A stretch of DNA of 64,000 nt from Afipia sp049747295 (GTDB taxonomy: Bacteria > Pseudomonadota > Alphaproteobacteria > Rhizobiales > Xanthobacteraceae): positions 186,001 to 250,000 of the forward strand of contig NZ_JBMHJM010000002.1 in assembly GCF_049747295.1 (NCBI RefSeq), given 5' to 3'. Made by a program: the position numbers and the translations under genes. Below, piece by piece: positions 16,226 through 25,728 of this stretch. Each line of letters begins with the position of its first letter. Position 1 is the stretch's first letter. The notes under the pieces are model-generated. The model saw nothing but the letters and a program-made list of their open reading frames with translations. It did not search any database and had not been told where the DNA came from.

Positions 16226-18730
16226 GTGGCCGTTGTCGCCGCCCTCCAACGACTGACGCCTGTGTTCAGGCGGCGCATGCGTTTGCGCCGCCAACGGGTT
16301 GTCGCGTCTGCTCTTTCGGGACTGATTCTCGCGGGCGGATTAGCTGGTCTGGCGCCGACCCCGGCCGCCGCTCAGCTTTATCAAACCTATCAATACAACC
16401 CTCGCCCGCCTGCCCCGCCGAGAGCCGCTCCCAAAACGGCCAATGACGGGCAGATGCTGGTTCAGGCGACCGAGGTCAATTACGACTACAACAACTCACG
16501 GGTCTCTGCCGTTGGCAGCGTGCAGATCTATTACCACGGGTCGACGCTGGAGGCGGACAAGGTCATCTACGACCAGAAAACCAAGCGGCTTCATGCTGAA
16601 GGTAACGTCCGCCTGACCGACGCGGACGGCAAGATCACCTATGCCAACCTGCTCGACCTGAGCGACGATTACCGCGACGGCTTTGTCGACTCGCTGCGCC
16701 TGGATACGCCCGATCAGACTCGCATGGCGGCGGCTCGCGCCGATCGCAGCCAAGGGGACATCACGATCTTCCAAAGCGGCACCTACACCGCCTGCGCAGC
16801 CTGTAAGGACAATCCGAAGAAGCCGCCGCTTTGGCAGGTCAAGGGTGCACGGATCATCCACAATCAGACCGAGAAGATGCTCTATTTCGAGGACGCCAGC
16901 CTCGAATTCTTCGGTCACCCGATCGCCTACATGCCGTACTTCTCGACGCCGGACCCGACGGTCAAGCGCAAGAGCGGCTTCCTGATGCCCGGCTATCAGT
17001 CGAACTCGGCGTATGGCTTCAGCGTTGAAGTCCCCTACTATTTTGCGCTCGCCCCGGATTACGATCTGACTGTCGCGCCGCGCTACACCTCGAAACAAGG
17101 CCTGATGATGCAAGGCGAATTTCGCCAGCGCCTGATCAACGGCGCTTACGAGATTCGTGCTTACGGCATCCGGCAGGAAGACCCTGGGCTTTTCGGACCT
17201 AACCCTGGTAACCGCGAATTCCGCGGGGGCATCGACACCAAGGGTCAGTTCGCGCTGAACGACAAGTGGGTCTGGGGCTGGGATGCGGTCGCGGTGACCG
17301 ACAAGGCGTTCTTCGTCGACTACAATCTGGGCCCCTACAAGAACGCGTTGAATTCGTTCTTGCTGGTGCCTGACACGGGTCTGTCCCAGATCTATCTGAC
17401 GGGCGTCGGTAACCGCAGCTACTTTGATGCCCGCGTGATGCATTTCTTGGGCTACTCGACTGCTGACATTCAAAGCCAGCTGCCGGTGGTTCACCCGGTC
17501 CTCGACTATTCGAACGTACTCAACCGCAATCTGTTGGGCGGCGAACTGAGTTACAAAGCGAACTTTACGAGCCTCTCGCGCGACTTGGTGTCTTTCGATC
17601 CGATCACGAACACGGCGGCACTTACCGGCTTTTGCGCGCCAACTTCAGCCGACCCAAATGCCAGGGCACCTAACAACTGTCTGCTGCGCGGTATTGCCGG
17701 CAATTACAACCGCCTGTCAGCTGAAGTCGATTGGCGGCGGTCCTTCACCGATTCCATCGGACAGGTTTTCACGCCGTTCGCATCGCTGCGCGGCGACCTG
17801 ATCGATGCTGATATTCTGAACCAACCCGGTGTCGCCAACTATTTGCCCCCCGGCGCGTTCCAGACGGCTCGGATCATGCCCACTGTCGGGCTCGAGTACC
17901 GCTATCCATTCATCAATGTGCAGCCATGGGGCACAACAACGATCGAACCGATCGCCCAACTCATCATCCGCCCGAATGAAACGAATGCCAGCCGCATTCC
18001 AAATGAAGACGCACAGAGTCTGACATTCGACGACAGCAATCTGTTCAGCGTGAACAAGTTCTCCGGCTGGGATCGTGTCGAGGGCGGCGGCCGGGCCAAC
18101 GTCGGCGTTCAAGCAACGACACAGTTCGACCGCGGCGGTTTCGTCAACGTCCTGTTCGGACAGTCCTATCAGTTGTTCGGCCTGAACTCCTATACGGTCG
18201 GTGGCCTGACGAATACCGGCCTCGACAGCGGCCTTGACAAAGCCGCGTCAGATTACGTTGGCCGTATCTCCTATCAGCCGAACAAGATCTACAGCATTAC
18301 GGCTCGCACCCGCTTGGATCAAGCAACGGGAGCGGTACGCCGCTTTGAGCTCGAAGGTAGGGCCAACTTCGACCGCTTCTCGCTCAGCATGCTCTATGGC
18401 AACTACGACAAGCAGCCGGAACTCGGCTTCCTGACCCGGCGCGAAGGCATTCTGGGCACGGGCTCGTTCAAAGTCGCCGAAAACTGGGTTGTGTCCGGCG
18501 GATTGCGCTACGACATTACCAATCAGTCGATCAATCAATATATCATCGGCGCAGGTTACGTGGATGATTGCTTCATCATGGCGGTTAATTACGTAACTGA
18601 CTACAACTACACTTCGACGATCAACCTGACACCCGTCACGGATCATCGCGTCATGTTGCAGATTGGCCTGCGGACAATCGGCATGGGTTCGTTCAATACC
18701 GGGATCGGGTCGACAACGACGCAATACTGA
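16226..18730 (+). CDS. lptD: LPS-assembly protein LptD
   Basis: LptD is the outer-membrane barrel that inserts lipopolysaccharide into the outer leaflet. The 834-residue protein starts at GTG 16226, one base after lptG, and has a signal segment ending near PTPAAAQ (residue 50). An OstA/LptA-like jellyroll (VQATEVNYDYNNSRVSAVG, about 80-190) precedes the C-terminal barrel (about 250-834) with many strands such as YEIRAYGIRQED. Cysteines occur in a CAAC motif near residue 193 and singly at the C-terminus (DDCFIM), candidates for the inter-domain disulfides known from E. coli. Confidence 0.96.
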   Translation: MAVVAALQRLTPVFRRRMRLRRQRVVASALSGLILAGGLAGLAPTPAAAQLYQTYQYNPRPPAPPRAAPKTANDGQMLVQATEVNYDYNNSRVSAVGSVQIYYHGSTLEADKVIYDQKTKRLHAEGNVRLTDADGKITYANLLDLSDDYRDGFVDSLRLDTPDQTRMAAARADRSQGDITIFQSGTYTACAACKDNPKKPPLWQVKGARIIHNQTEKMLYFEDASLEFFGHPIAYMPYFSTPDPTVKRKSGFLMPGYQSNSAYGFSVEVPYYFALAPDYDLTVAPRYTSKQGLMMQGEFRQRLINGAYEIRAYGIRQEDPGLFGPNPGNREFRGGIDTKGQFALNDKWVWGWDAVAVTDKAFFVDYNLGPYKNALNSFLLVPDTGLSQIYLTGVGNRSYFDARVMHFLGYSTADIQSQLPVVHPVLDYSNVLNRNLLGGELSYKANFTSLSRDLVSFDPITNTAALTGFCAPTSADPNARAPNNCLLRGIAGNYNRLSAEVDWRRSFTDSIGQVFTPFASLRGDLIDADILNQPGVANYLPPGAFQTARIMPTVGLEYRYPFINVQPWGTTTIEPIAQLIIRPNETNASRIPNEDAQSLTFDDSNLFSVNKFSGWDRVEGGGRANVGVQATTQFDRGGFVNVLFGQSYQLFGLNSYTVGGLTNTGLDSGLDKAASDYVGRISYQPNKIYSITARTRLDQATGAVRRFELEGRANFDRFSLSMLYGNYDKQPELGFLTRREGILGTGSFKVAENWVVSGGLRYDITNQSINQYIIGAGYVDDCFIMAVNYVTDYNYTSTINLTPVTDHRVMLQIGLRTIGMGSFNTGIGSTTTQY

Positions 18731-18896
18731 TCCTTCGGCAAGGTATGCTTGCGGACGATCAAATCGCGCGGAGTATTTCCAATCAATGGAAACGTGTTTG
18801 CCGCAAAAATGTGCTTTGAACTGATAGGATGAGCAGACCTCGCCGGGAAACCCGGGCGTGGAGTGTTCAGCCGATACAGCGATAACGGGCCCGACT

Positions 18897-19835
18897 ATGA
18901 CTTTGACCTTCCCGCTTCGTTTTACAAAACTGGGACTTCTGGTGGCGGCGATCATGATCGCGTCGAGCCAGGGTTCCACCGTTATGGCACAGTCCGTCGC
19001 GGCGATTGTGAATGGCGAGCCGATCACCAACCTCGATATCGAACAGCGGATCAAGTTGACGACTCTTACGACCCGCAAGACGCCCTCACGCCAGGAAGCC
19101 CTGGACGAGCTGATCAACGACAAGGTCAAGGTCAAAGAAGGAAAGAAGTACGGTCTCGACATGTCGACGACTGACATTGACGCCGCCTTCGGAAACATGG
19201 CCTCCAGAATGCGGATGAACAGCGATCAGTTGGTGAAGACCCTTGAAGGTCATGGAATCCGGCCTGAAACTCTCAAGTCTCGCATTAAAGCAGACATGAC
19301 CTGGGGCAATCTCGTGCGTGGACGGTTCCAATCCTCGCTCGTCGTCAACGAAAAAGACATTCGAGCAACCGTTGGCGACAAGATCGACGACAGCAACCCG
19401 CAGACCGAAAGCTACGAGTATCTTGTTCGTCCGATTGTCCTGATCCTGCCACGCGGATCGTCGCAGGCCGTCGTGGAGCAGCGCCGTAAGGAAGCGGAAT
19501 TGCTCCGCAACAAGATCCAAAGCTGCGAAGAGGCCAACGAACTCTTCCGTTCGATGCGGGACGCGGCAATACGCGACCAGCTGACCAAGACGTCCGCCGA
19601 CCTCCCCCCGCCATTGCGCGAACTTCTCGATAAGACGCCTGTCGGTAAACTGACGCCACCGGAGGTCACCAAGCAAGGGATCGAGATGGTGGCGTTGTGC
19701 AGCCGCAAGCCGACAACGGCGGATACGCCGGCCAAGCGCGAAGCGCGCGAGAAAATCTACAATCAGCGTTACGAAGCCAAGTCCAAATCGTATCTGCAGG
19801 AAGCCCGCAAGAGCGCCATGATTGAAATGCGTTAG
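18897..19835 (+). CDS. surA: SurA-type periplasmic chaperone
   Basis: SurA escorts outer-membrane proteins to the BAM complex. The 312-residue protein has a signal peptide (cleavage near VMAQS, residue 31), the SurA N-terminal helical domain beginning VAAIVNGEPITNLDIEQRI and including RQEALDELINDKVKVKEGK, and then a single degenerate parvulin-like region (about 180-275). E. coli SurA has two parvulin domains and 428 residues, so this is the short alphaproteobacterial form; prolyl isomerase activity is doubtful. ATG 18897 gives the signal peptide; the GTG at 18858 is the alternative, and neither has a strong ribosome site. Cotranscription with lptD is likely despite the 166-bp gap. Confidence 0.88.
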   Translation: MTLTFPLRFTKLGLLVAAIMIASSQGSTVMAQSVAAIVNGEPITNLDIEQRIKLTTLTTRKTPSRQEALDELINDKVKVKEGKKYGLDMSTTDIDAAFGNMASRMRMNSDQLVKTLEGHGIRPETLKSRIKADMTWGNLVRGRFQSSLVVNEKDIRATVGDKIDDSNPQTESYEYLVRPIVLILPRGSSQAVVEQRRKEAELLRNKIQSCEEANELFRSMRDAAIRDQLTKTSADLPPPLRELLDKTPVGKLTPPEVTKQGIEMVALCSRKPTTADTPAKREAREKIYNQRYEAKSKSYLQEARKSAMIEMR

Positions 19836-19859
19836 GATCTATCCAATAATATATAAGCC

Positions 19860-20879
19860 ATGAAAAAAGCTCTCGCGCTGACGATCGGCGATCCCGCAGG
19901 CATCGGTCCCGACATCGCCATCGCCGCGTGGCTGGAGCGACGGGAGCTTAATCTTCCCGTCTTCTATTTGGTCGGAGATGCCGCTTTCATGGCATCGCGG
20001 GCGCGGGCGCTTGGAGCGGATGTCAAATTCGTCGAAACCACCGCCGAGAAAAGTCAGGCGGTCTTTTTCGACGCCTTCCCCGTGGTGCCGACTGGTGTCG
20101 CGGCAACCGCTCAGCCTGGTCATCCCGACGACAGCAGCGCGCCTGCAGCCATTGCCTCTATTCGCCATGCGGTCGCCGACGTGATGGCTGGGCGAGCCAG
20201 TGCGGTCGTCACCAATCCGATCGCCAAGAGTGTGCTGTACCGCGCCGGATTTTCGCATCCAGGCCACACGGAATTTCTCGCGGAGCTGGCGAGCATCGAC
20301 GGCAAGAGCCCGATGCCGGTGATGATGCTGTGGTCGCCGATGCTGGCCGTCGTGCCGGTGACCATCCACGTATCGCTGCGCGATGCCATTGCAGAATTGA
20401 CCACCGATCTCATCGTCAAAACGGCGCGGATTGTTGTCTCTGATCTGAAAACGAAGTTCGGCTTGCCGAACCCACGCCTCGCGATCTCCGGCCTCAACCC
20501 TCACGCCGGCGAAGACGGTTCGCTTGGTGCTGAAGATCAATCCATCATCGCGCCGGCGGTGACTGCGCTTCAGCGCGAGGGAATCGATGCACGAGGCCCG
20601 TTGCCCGCGGACACCATGTTTCACGCTGCGGCACGCACGACCTACGACTGCGCGATCTGCATGTATCACGATCAGGCGCTGATCCCGATCAAGACCATCG
20701 CGTTTGACGAGGGTGTCAACGTCACACTTGGTCTGCCGTTCATACGCACCTCGCCGGACCACGGCACCGCCTTCAACATTGCCGGCACGGGACGCGCCAA
20801 CCCGTCGAGCTTGATCGCAGCGCTTCGTCTTGCGGCGCGGATGACACCTGCGCAATTGCAGTCGACCGGCCAGACATGA
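19860..20879 (+). CDS. pdxA: 4-hydroxythreonine-4-phosphate dehydrogenase
   Basis: PdxA oxidises 4-phosphohydroxy-L-threonine in the DXP-dependent pyridoxal phosphate pathway. The 339-residue protein begins ALTIGDPAGIGPDIA, has GHTEFLAELA near residue 136 with a metal-ligand His, the SGLNPHAGEDG block near 211 and YHDQALIPIKT near 268. Length is standard. It follows surA by 24 bp and overlaps rsmA by 4 bp, so the genes are probably co-transcribed. Confidence 0.97.
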   Translation: MKKALALTIGDPAGIGPDIAIAAWLERRELNLPVFYLVGDAAFMASRARALGADVKFVETTAEKSQAVFFDAFPVVPTGVAATAQPGHPDDSSAPAAIASIRHAVADVMAGRASAVVTNPIAKSVLYRAGFSHPGHTEFLAELASIDGKSPMPVMMLWSPMLAVVPVTIHVSLRDAIAELTTDLIVKTARIVVSDLKTKFGLPNPRLAISGLNPHAGEDGSLGAEDQSIIAPAVTALQREGIDARGPLPADTMFHAAARTTYDCAICMYHDQALIPIKTIAFDEGVNVTLGLPFIRTSPDHGTAFNIAGTGRANPSSLIAALRLAARMTPAQLQSTGQT

Positions 20880-21742
20880 GCGCCATCGACGACTTGCCGC
20901 CGCTCAGCGATGTCATTCGGCGGCATGAGCTCTCCGCTCGAAAATCACTGGGGCAGAACTTCCTTCTCGATCTCAACCTGACAGCGCGAATAGCGCGGGC
21001 TGCCGCTCCTCTTGAAGGCTCCATCGTCGTTGAAATCGGGCCAGGCCCAGGCGGGTTGACGCGCGCCCTGCTCGCGCTTGGTGCCAAGCGCGTCATCGCT
21101 GTTGAACGCGACGAGCGCGCCATTCCCGCCCTCGAAGAGATCGCCCAGCGCTATCCAGGCCGCCTTGAGATCGTGGAAGCCGACGCGATGACATTCGATC
21201 CACGTCCTCTCCTCGGCGGCGAACGGGCAAAGATTGTCGCCAATTTGCCGTACAACATCGCAACCGTGCTGCTCATCGACTGGCTGTGTGCGGAGCCATG
21301 GCCGCCATGGTACGACATGATGGTCTTGATGTTTCAGCGTGAGGTGGCAGAGCGCATCGTCGCGCGAGAGGACGACGATGCCTACGGCCGGCTCGGCGTT
21401 TTGTCGAACTGGCGCGCGGAAACCAAGATCCTGTTTGATATTTCACCGAGCGCCTTCGTGCCTCCGCCCAAGGTGACGTCCTCCGTCGTGCGCCTCACTC
21501 CGCGCCCTCATCCCGAACCCTGCGACCGCCGGATGCTCGAGCGGGTTGCCGCGGCCGCATTTGGCCAACGACGGAAAATGCTGCGCCAAAGCCTGAAATC
21601 GCTTGGGGTCGATCCCGCAGCGCTCGCTGCGGCAGCAGGCATCGACCCGACACGTCGTGCCGAAACGATCCCCATTGCAGGGTTTGTTGCTATGGCGCGG
21701 GAACTGGCGAATATGTTGGCCGAGAAATCAAAACCGGAATGA
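20876..21742 (+). CDS. rsmA: 16S rRNA adenine dimethyltransferase A (KsgA)
   Basis: RsmA dimethylates two adjacent adenines in the 3' helix of 16S rRNA during 30S maturation. The 288-residue protein has the opening KSLGQNFLLD (near residue 22), the SAM-binding VEIGPGPGGLTRALL (near 51), and the catalytic NLPYNIATVLL (near 122). The ATG overlaps the pdxA stop (ATGA), a sign of translational coupling. This pdxA-rsmA order is widespread in Proteobacteria. Confidence 0.97.
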   Translation: MSAIDDLPPLSDVIRRHELSARKSLGQNFLLDLNLTARIARAAAPLEGSIVVEIGPGPGGLTRALLALGAKRVIAVERDERAIPALEEIAQRYPGRLEIVEADAMTFDPRPLLGGERAKIVANLPYNIATVLLIDWLCAEPWPPWYDMMVLMFQREVAERIVAREDDDAYGRLGVLSNWRAETKILFDISPSAFVPPPKVTSSVVRLTPRPHPEPCDRRMLERVAAAAFGQRRKMLRQSLKSLGVDPAALAAAAGIDPTRRAETIPIAGFVAMARELANMLAEKSKPE

Positions 21743-21755
21743 GGGACAAAACGCG

Positions 21756-22814
21756 ATGGCTTTGATGCGCCGCCAATCACTGGTGAAGTTCGACGCACCT
21801 CTCTGCGAAACCATCGTGGATACGCCAGCCCCCCAGGGACGCGAAGTGTTGCTGCGGGTCGAACGGTGCGGTTTGTGTCACTCTGATTTACACATCCAGG
21901 ACGGCTATGCCGACATGGGTGGCGGTAAAAGGCTCGACACCACGCGCGGCATGAAGCTGCCATTTACGCTCGGACACGAGATTGCCGGCACGGTTGAAGA
22001 GATCGGCCCAGACGCCTCCAAGGACCTGATGGGAATGAAAGCAGCCGTCTTTCCCTGGATCGGCTGTGGCCAATGCAAGGACTGCGTCAATGGCGACGAG
22101 AACCTTTGCACCCGCAACCGGTATCTTGGCGTTTCACTGGATGGCGGCTTCGCGAGCCACATCCTTGTGCCTGACCCGAAGTACCTGCTCGCTTACGATC
22201 CATTGCCTGTGAATGTTGCAGCGACGCTGATGTGTTCGGGGGCAACAGCCTATGGCGCGCTGAAGCGACTGGTCGACCGCCCTCGTCAACGCAATCTGCT
22301 GTTGATCGGCCTTGGCGGCGTCGGAATGATGGGGCTGTCGTTTGCATCCGCAATGTTCAAGCAACCGATTTCGATCGCGGATCTCAGCGCGACAGCCCGT
22401 GAGACCGCGCTCAAGAACGGCGCCTCTGTTGCCTACGATCCATCAGAGCCCGACATCGCCAAGCGGATCATCAAGGAAACCGAGGGCGGTTTCGACGAGG
22501 TTGTGGATTTTGCCGGCAATGAAAAGTCGATGAACTTCGCAATGAGCGTCCTGGCGCGCGGCGGCAAGATCGTCGTCTCCGGCCTGATGGGAGGCAACTT
22601 CAGTCTTCCGATGGTTCAGTGGATCTACAAGCGAATGACGATCGAAGGCTTCATGACCGGCACCCTGGCCGAGGCTCATGAGCTGATGGCCCTGGCACGA
22701 GCAGGCAAGATCAAGCCGACGCCCATGCGGGAAGAGCCGATGGGCGACGTTCAAAAGTGGATGGAAGAATTGCGCGCCGGAAAGGTCGTCGGCCGCATCA
22801 TGCTGACGAACTGA
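21756..22814 (+). CDS. Zinc-dependent alcohol dehydrogenase family protein
   Basis: A 352-residue medium-chain dehydrogenase. Catalytic zinc ligands are visible in RCGLCHSDLH (near residue 39) and GHEIAG (near 73); the structural zinc loop is CGQCKDCVNGDENLC (near 103-117) with all four cysteines. The nucleotide-binding fold has GLGGVGMMGLSFASAM (near 188). ATG 21756 has GAGGG upstream, and the product begins MALMRRQSLVKF. It follows rsmA by 13 bp. The substrate cannot be told from sequence. Confidence 0.9.
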   Translation: MALMRRQSLVKFDAPLCETIVDTPAPQGREVLLRVERCGLCHSDLHIQDGYADMGGGKRLDTTRGMKLPFTLGHEIAGTVEEIGPDASKDLMGMKAAVFPWIGCGQCKDCVNGDENLCTRNRYLGVSLDGGFASHILVPDPKYLLAYDPLPVNVAATLMCSGATAYGALKRLVDRPRQRNLLLIGLGGVGMMGLSFASAMFKQPISIADLSATARETALKNGASVAYDPSEPDIAKRIIKETEGGFDEVVDFAGNEKSMNFAMSVLARGGKIVVSGLMGGNFSLPMVQWIYKRMTIEGFMTGTLAEAHELMALARAGKIKPTPMREEPMGDVQKWMEELRAGKVVGRIMLTN

Positions 22815-23003
22815 CAAAGCAGTCTCAGCGCCACAATTCATTCAACCAGCAATGGTTGGAACCGATCCTTCACGCTTTTCAGGAGCAGCTCACACGCCCC
22901 GAATTTAGCCTCATGCTGTCCAATTTGCGGCTCATTGCGACCCAACTTGTCACCGAGAACTTAACGCGAATGGCGTTCGCGTTGCGTGAGACCGGAGAGA
23001 CAA

Positions 23004-23993
23004 ATGTCAAATCGAGCCGTGGCACCCGTATTGGCAGTGCTTATCAGTTCCCTTGCCGGCATGGCTCTTACGGTATCGGCTATCGCAGCACCGGCGACAG
23101 AGGACAAGGCAGAGGCTTCTGCGGACCAGTGCCTTGCCGCCCCCAAGGGTGAAACCCCAAAAGGCGCACATTGGTATTACCGTCTCGAAAAAGGGACCAA
23201 GCGTAAATGCTGGTACCTCGCGGATGCGGCGGCGAAGGCGAATAAAGCGACGGCCTCATCGGCGCCTCCACCGGCAGCGGCGGCACCATCAGTGAATCGT
23301 GCGCCACCTCGCGCGCCTGAGGCTGCGATCCAACCCTCAGTCGCAAATGCACGTGCGGAGTTGGCGAACCGCGCGCCGAAGACGGCGGCTGCTTCCGATG
23401 ATGCAACGCTTAGCGAAACCATTTGGCCGCAACCGGAAGCGCAGGCTGCCAGCATCGCGAGCAACGGTGATCAGAGCGCGAGTGGTCAGCCTGAGACGAC
23501 GGGAACTGGCGTCGCGGCAACTCCGCCTGCAAAGGACTCGGCAATAACATCTCGTTGGCCTGACGCGAACATGCCGAGCACCACCGGTAACCAGTCAACC
23601 GCGCCGATTCAAACCGCTTCCCAGCAAACTGCCGCACCACAGGCCGCTTCGCCCAAGGATAAATTGACTGCTCCTGTCGCAGCAGGTCAGTTCCACGGAA
23701 TCTCGTTGGACAGCACTTCGATGCTGCTCATCATGCTTGCAGGCGTGCTGACGATTGTCGCCATCGTCGGCCGCATGATCATCAAGTATGCTGGTTACCG
23801 GCAGGCAAAGAACAGAAGTCCGCGACGTCCTATCTGGGACAACGTCGCTCAGGAGAATGACGCTTCGCACGCGTATGAATCTCTGTTGCAGCCCCGCAGA
23901 TCGCAGTTCGCAACAGAGCCAACTGAAGCTAACGATCCAGGCAGCGAGATCGAGCAACTGCTGCAGCGCGTCTCGAAGCGCGCAGCGGCCTGA
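23004..23993 (+). CDS. Ala/Pro-rich exported or membrane-anchored protein of unknown function
   Basis: A 329-residue protein with an N-terminal signal-like segment (about residues 1-30, ending TVSAIAAPA). Then comes a conserved-looking block with two cysteines, CLAAPKGETPKGAHWYYR...KRKCWYLAD (about 43-75), which recurs in hypothetical proteins I recall from Bradyrhizobium. A long Ala/Pro/Gln/Thr-rich region (about 80-225) is probably disordered. One clear membrane helix (SMLLIMLAGVLTIVAIVGRM, about 240-262) and a short charged cytoplasmic tail follow. ATG 23004 has GGAGAG upstream. It converges on gmk with a 2-bp gap. Function unknown. Confidence 0.8.
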   Translation: MSNRAVAPVLAVLISSLAGMALTVSAIAAPATEDKAEASADQCLAAPKGETPKGAHWYYRLEKGTKRKCWYLADAAAKANKATASSAPPPAAAAPSVNRAPPRAPEAAIQPSVANARAELANRAPKTAAASDDATLSETIWPQPEAQAASIASNGDQSASGQPETTGTGVAATPPAKDSAITSRWPDANMPSTTGNQSTAPIQTASQQTAAPQAASPKDKLTAPVAAGQFHGISLDSTSMLLIMLAGVLTIVAIVGRMIIKYAGYRQAKNRSPRRPIWDNVAQENDASHAYESLLQPRRSQFATEPTEANDPGSEIEQLLQRVSKRAAA

Positions 23994-23995
23994 CG

Positions 23996-24652
23996 CTACT
24001 TTTCAAGCTGCCGCTGCAACTCGCGTACGAAGGTCGATAACCCCGTTTGGCGCTCGCGCTTGAGCCGCTCGGCTTGTAGGATCGTTGCAACTTCCGTGTA
24101 GGCGACATCCACATCGCGATTGGTCACGACGTAATCGTATTCCGCCCAATGGCTCAATTCGTGGCTGGCACGGCTCATCCGGCCACGGATGACATCGTGG
24201 GAATCCTGAGCCCGCGTGTGCAGGCGCTTTTCGAGGTCGGGAGCCGACGGCGGCAAGATGAAAACGCTGACGACATCGTCACGGGCTTTCTCACGAAGCT
24301 GCTGCGTGCCCTGCCAGTCGATATCGAAAAGCACATCCTGGCCCGATGCGAGTGCCTCCTCGACGGGCTTGCGCGGCGTGCCATAGTGATTGTCGAAGAC
24401 CGGAGCATATTCAAGAAACTCGTCGTTCTTCACCATTCCATCGAACATCGCTTTGTCGATGAAATGATAGTGCTCGCCCTCGATCTCCCCCGGACGCATC
24501 GAACGCGTCGTGGCCGATACCGACATGCTGAGGCCGGGCATTCGTTCGATCAGCATGCGCGACAACGTCGATTTGCCTGCCCCCGAAGGCGAGGACAAGA
24601 CGAACATCAATCCGCGCCGCTCTACGCCCTGCAAGCTGCCCCCTGCCGCCAT
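23996..24652 (-). CDS. gmk: Guanylate kinase
   Basis: Gmk phosphorylates GMP to GDP. The 218-residue protein has the P-loop SSPSGAGKSTL (near residue 20), the GMP-binding SVSATTRSMRPGEIEGEHYHFI and a lid region ending DSHDVIRGRM. An N-terminal MAAGGSLQGVERRG precedes the usual start; a shorter product from the internal Met (LMFVLSS) is possible. It lies 3 bp downstream of yicC, so it belongs to the minus-strand run from fabD. Confidence 0.97.
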   Translation of the reverse strand: MAAGGSLQGVERRGLMFVLSSPSGAGKSTLSRMLIERMPGLSMSVSATTRSMRPGEIEGEHYHFIDKAMFDGMVKNDEFLEYAPVFDNHYGTPRKPVEEALASGQDVLFDIDWQGTQQLREKARDDVVSVFILPPSAPDLEKRLHTRAQDSHDVIRGRMSRASHELSHWAEYDYVVTNRDVDVAYTEVATILQAERLKRERQTGLSTFVRELQRQLEK

Positions 24653-24655
24653 GCC

Positions 24656-25543
24656 TCACTCCAGATTCTGGACCTGTTCGCGAAACTGCTCGACCACGTT
24701 CTTCATTTCAAGACCGGTATTCGTCAGCTCGATATCGTTGGACTTCGAGCATGTGGTGTTGACCTCGCGGTTGAACTCCTGAGCCAGAAAATCAAGCCGC
24801 CGCCCGACCGGACCACCCTTGCCCAGCAATTCGCGCGTTTGGGAGACATGCGAGGCGATACGGTCGAGCTCTTCGCGAATATCTGCTTTCGCCGCGATCA
24901 GGATTGCTTCCTGCGATAGCCTGTCTTCGTCAAAGCGATCCGAGGTTTCGAGCAATGCCGCGATCTGTTCGGCGAGCCGTGCTTTGATGGCCTCGGGCTT
25001 GCGCCCCGGCGCGGCCTCCGCTCGCTTTGAGAGCCGCTCGATGTCCTCCATGCGTTGCAGCAGGATTTGTCCGAGCGCTACACCTTCGCGCTTGCGCATA
25101 TCGATGAGGCTTTCCAGCGCCTGCCCAAACGCCGCGGTCACCGCCACGCGCGCGGCCTGCATTTCCTCTTCATTGCTTTCGGGTTCGACGACTTCGATCA
25201 CGCCTTTGATCGCAAGAAGTCCGTCGACGCTCGGCGCGACGGCGTCGGTTCTGGCCGAAATGTCACCGACGACTTTCAGGATCGAATTCAAAACGTCATC
25301 GTTGACGCGAACGACCGATGCCGCCCCGGTCCGCTTGACTGTCAGATTGGCATAGACCGTGCCGCGCGCGAGAAGCTCTGCGGCGCGCTTGCGTGCGAAG
25401 GTTTCCACCTCATCCCACCCTGGCGGCAAACGCAGTCTGAAATCGAAGCCCTTGGCGTTGACCGACTTCAATTCCCACTCGAAATCATAGGGACCGCTGG
25501 TCCCATGACTCCGCGCAAAGCCGGTCATACTCGACAGCGCCAC
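24656..25543 (-). CDS. yicC: YicC-family endoribonuclease
   Basis: YicC proteins are hexameric RNA-cleaving enzymes widespread in bacteria. The 295-residue protein begins LSSMTGFARS and ends with the conserved C-terminal block FLAQEFNREVNTTCSKS and LKNVVEQFREQVQN-type tail. The GTG at 25543 is chosen because AGGGAG lies 9 nt upstream and homologues begin with the SMTGFAR motif; the open frame to 25621 adds residues without support. The immediate neighbour is gmk, the order known from many Proteobacteria. Confidence 0.93.
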   Translation of the reverse strand: MALSSMTGFARSHGTSGPYDFEWELKSVNAKGFDFRLRLPPGWDEVETFARKRAAELLARGTVYANLTVKRTGAASVVRVNDDVLNSILKVVGDISARTDAVAPSVDGLLAIKGVIEVVEPESNEEEMQAARVAVTAAFGQALESLIDMRKREGVALGQILLQRMEDIERLSKRAEAAPGRKPEAIKARLAEQIAALLETSDRFDEDRLSQEAILIAAKADIREELDRIASHVSQTRELLGKGGPVGRRLDFLAQEFNREVNTTCSKSNDIELTNTGLEMKNVVEQFREQVQNLE

Positions 25544-25728
25544 GCAATATCTCCCTTTGTACGTATCTTCGGCAAAAACTGAGCGCGTTGAGCTTGTCCC
25601 CGAAATCCAGCGGTGGCGCAAGCCTGATGGTCACGGCTGGCAGACGTCCTCCGAACCTAAAGCCCGCCACGAAGCGCGCTGCGCACTGAGGCGGACGCTA
25701 GATGCAGGGACACTAGCCGCGGCTTACG

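Noticed and set aside
18248..19198. Minus-strand open frame of 316 codons
   Set aside because: Antisense to lptD and surA; the product is a shadow of their codon bias.
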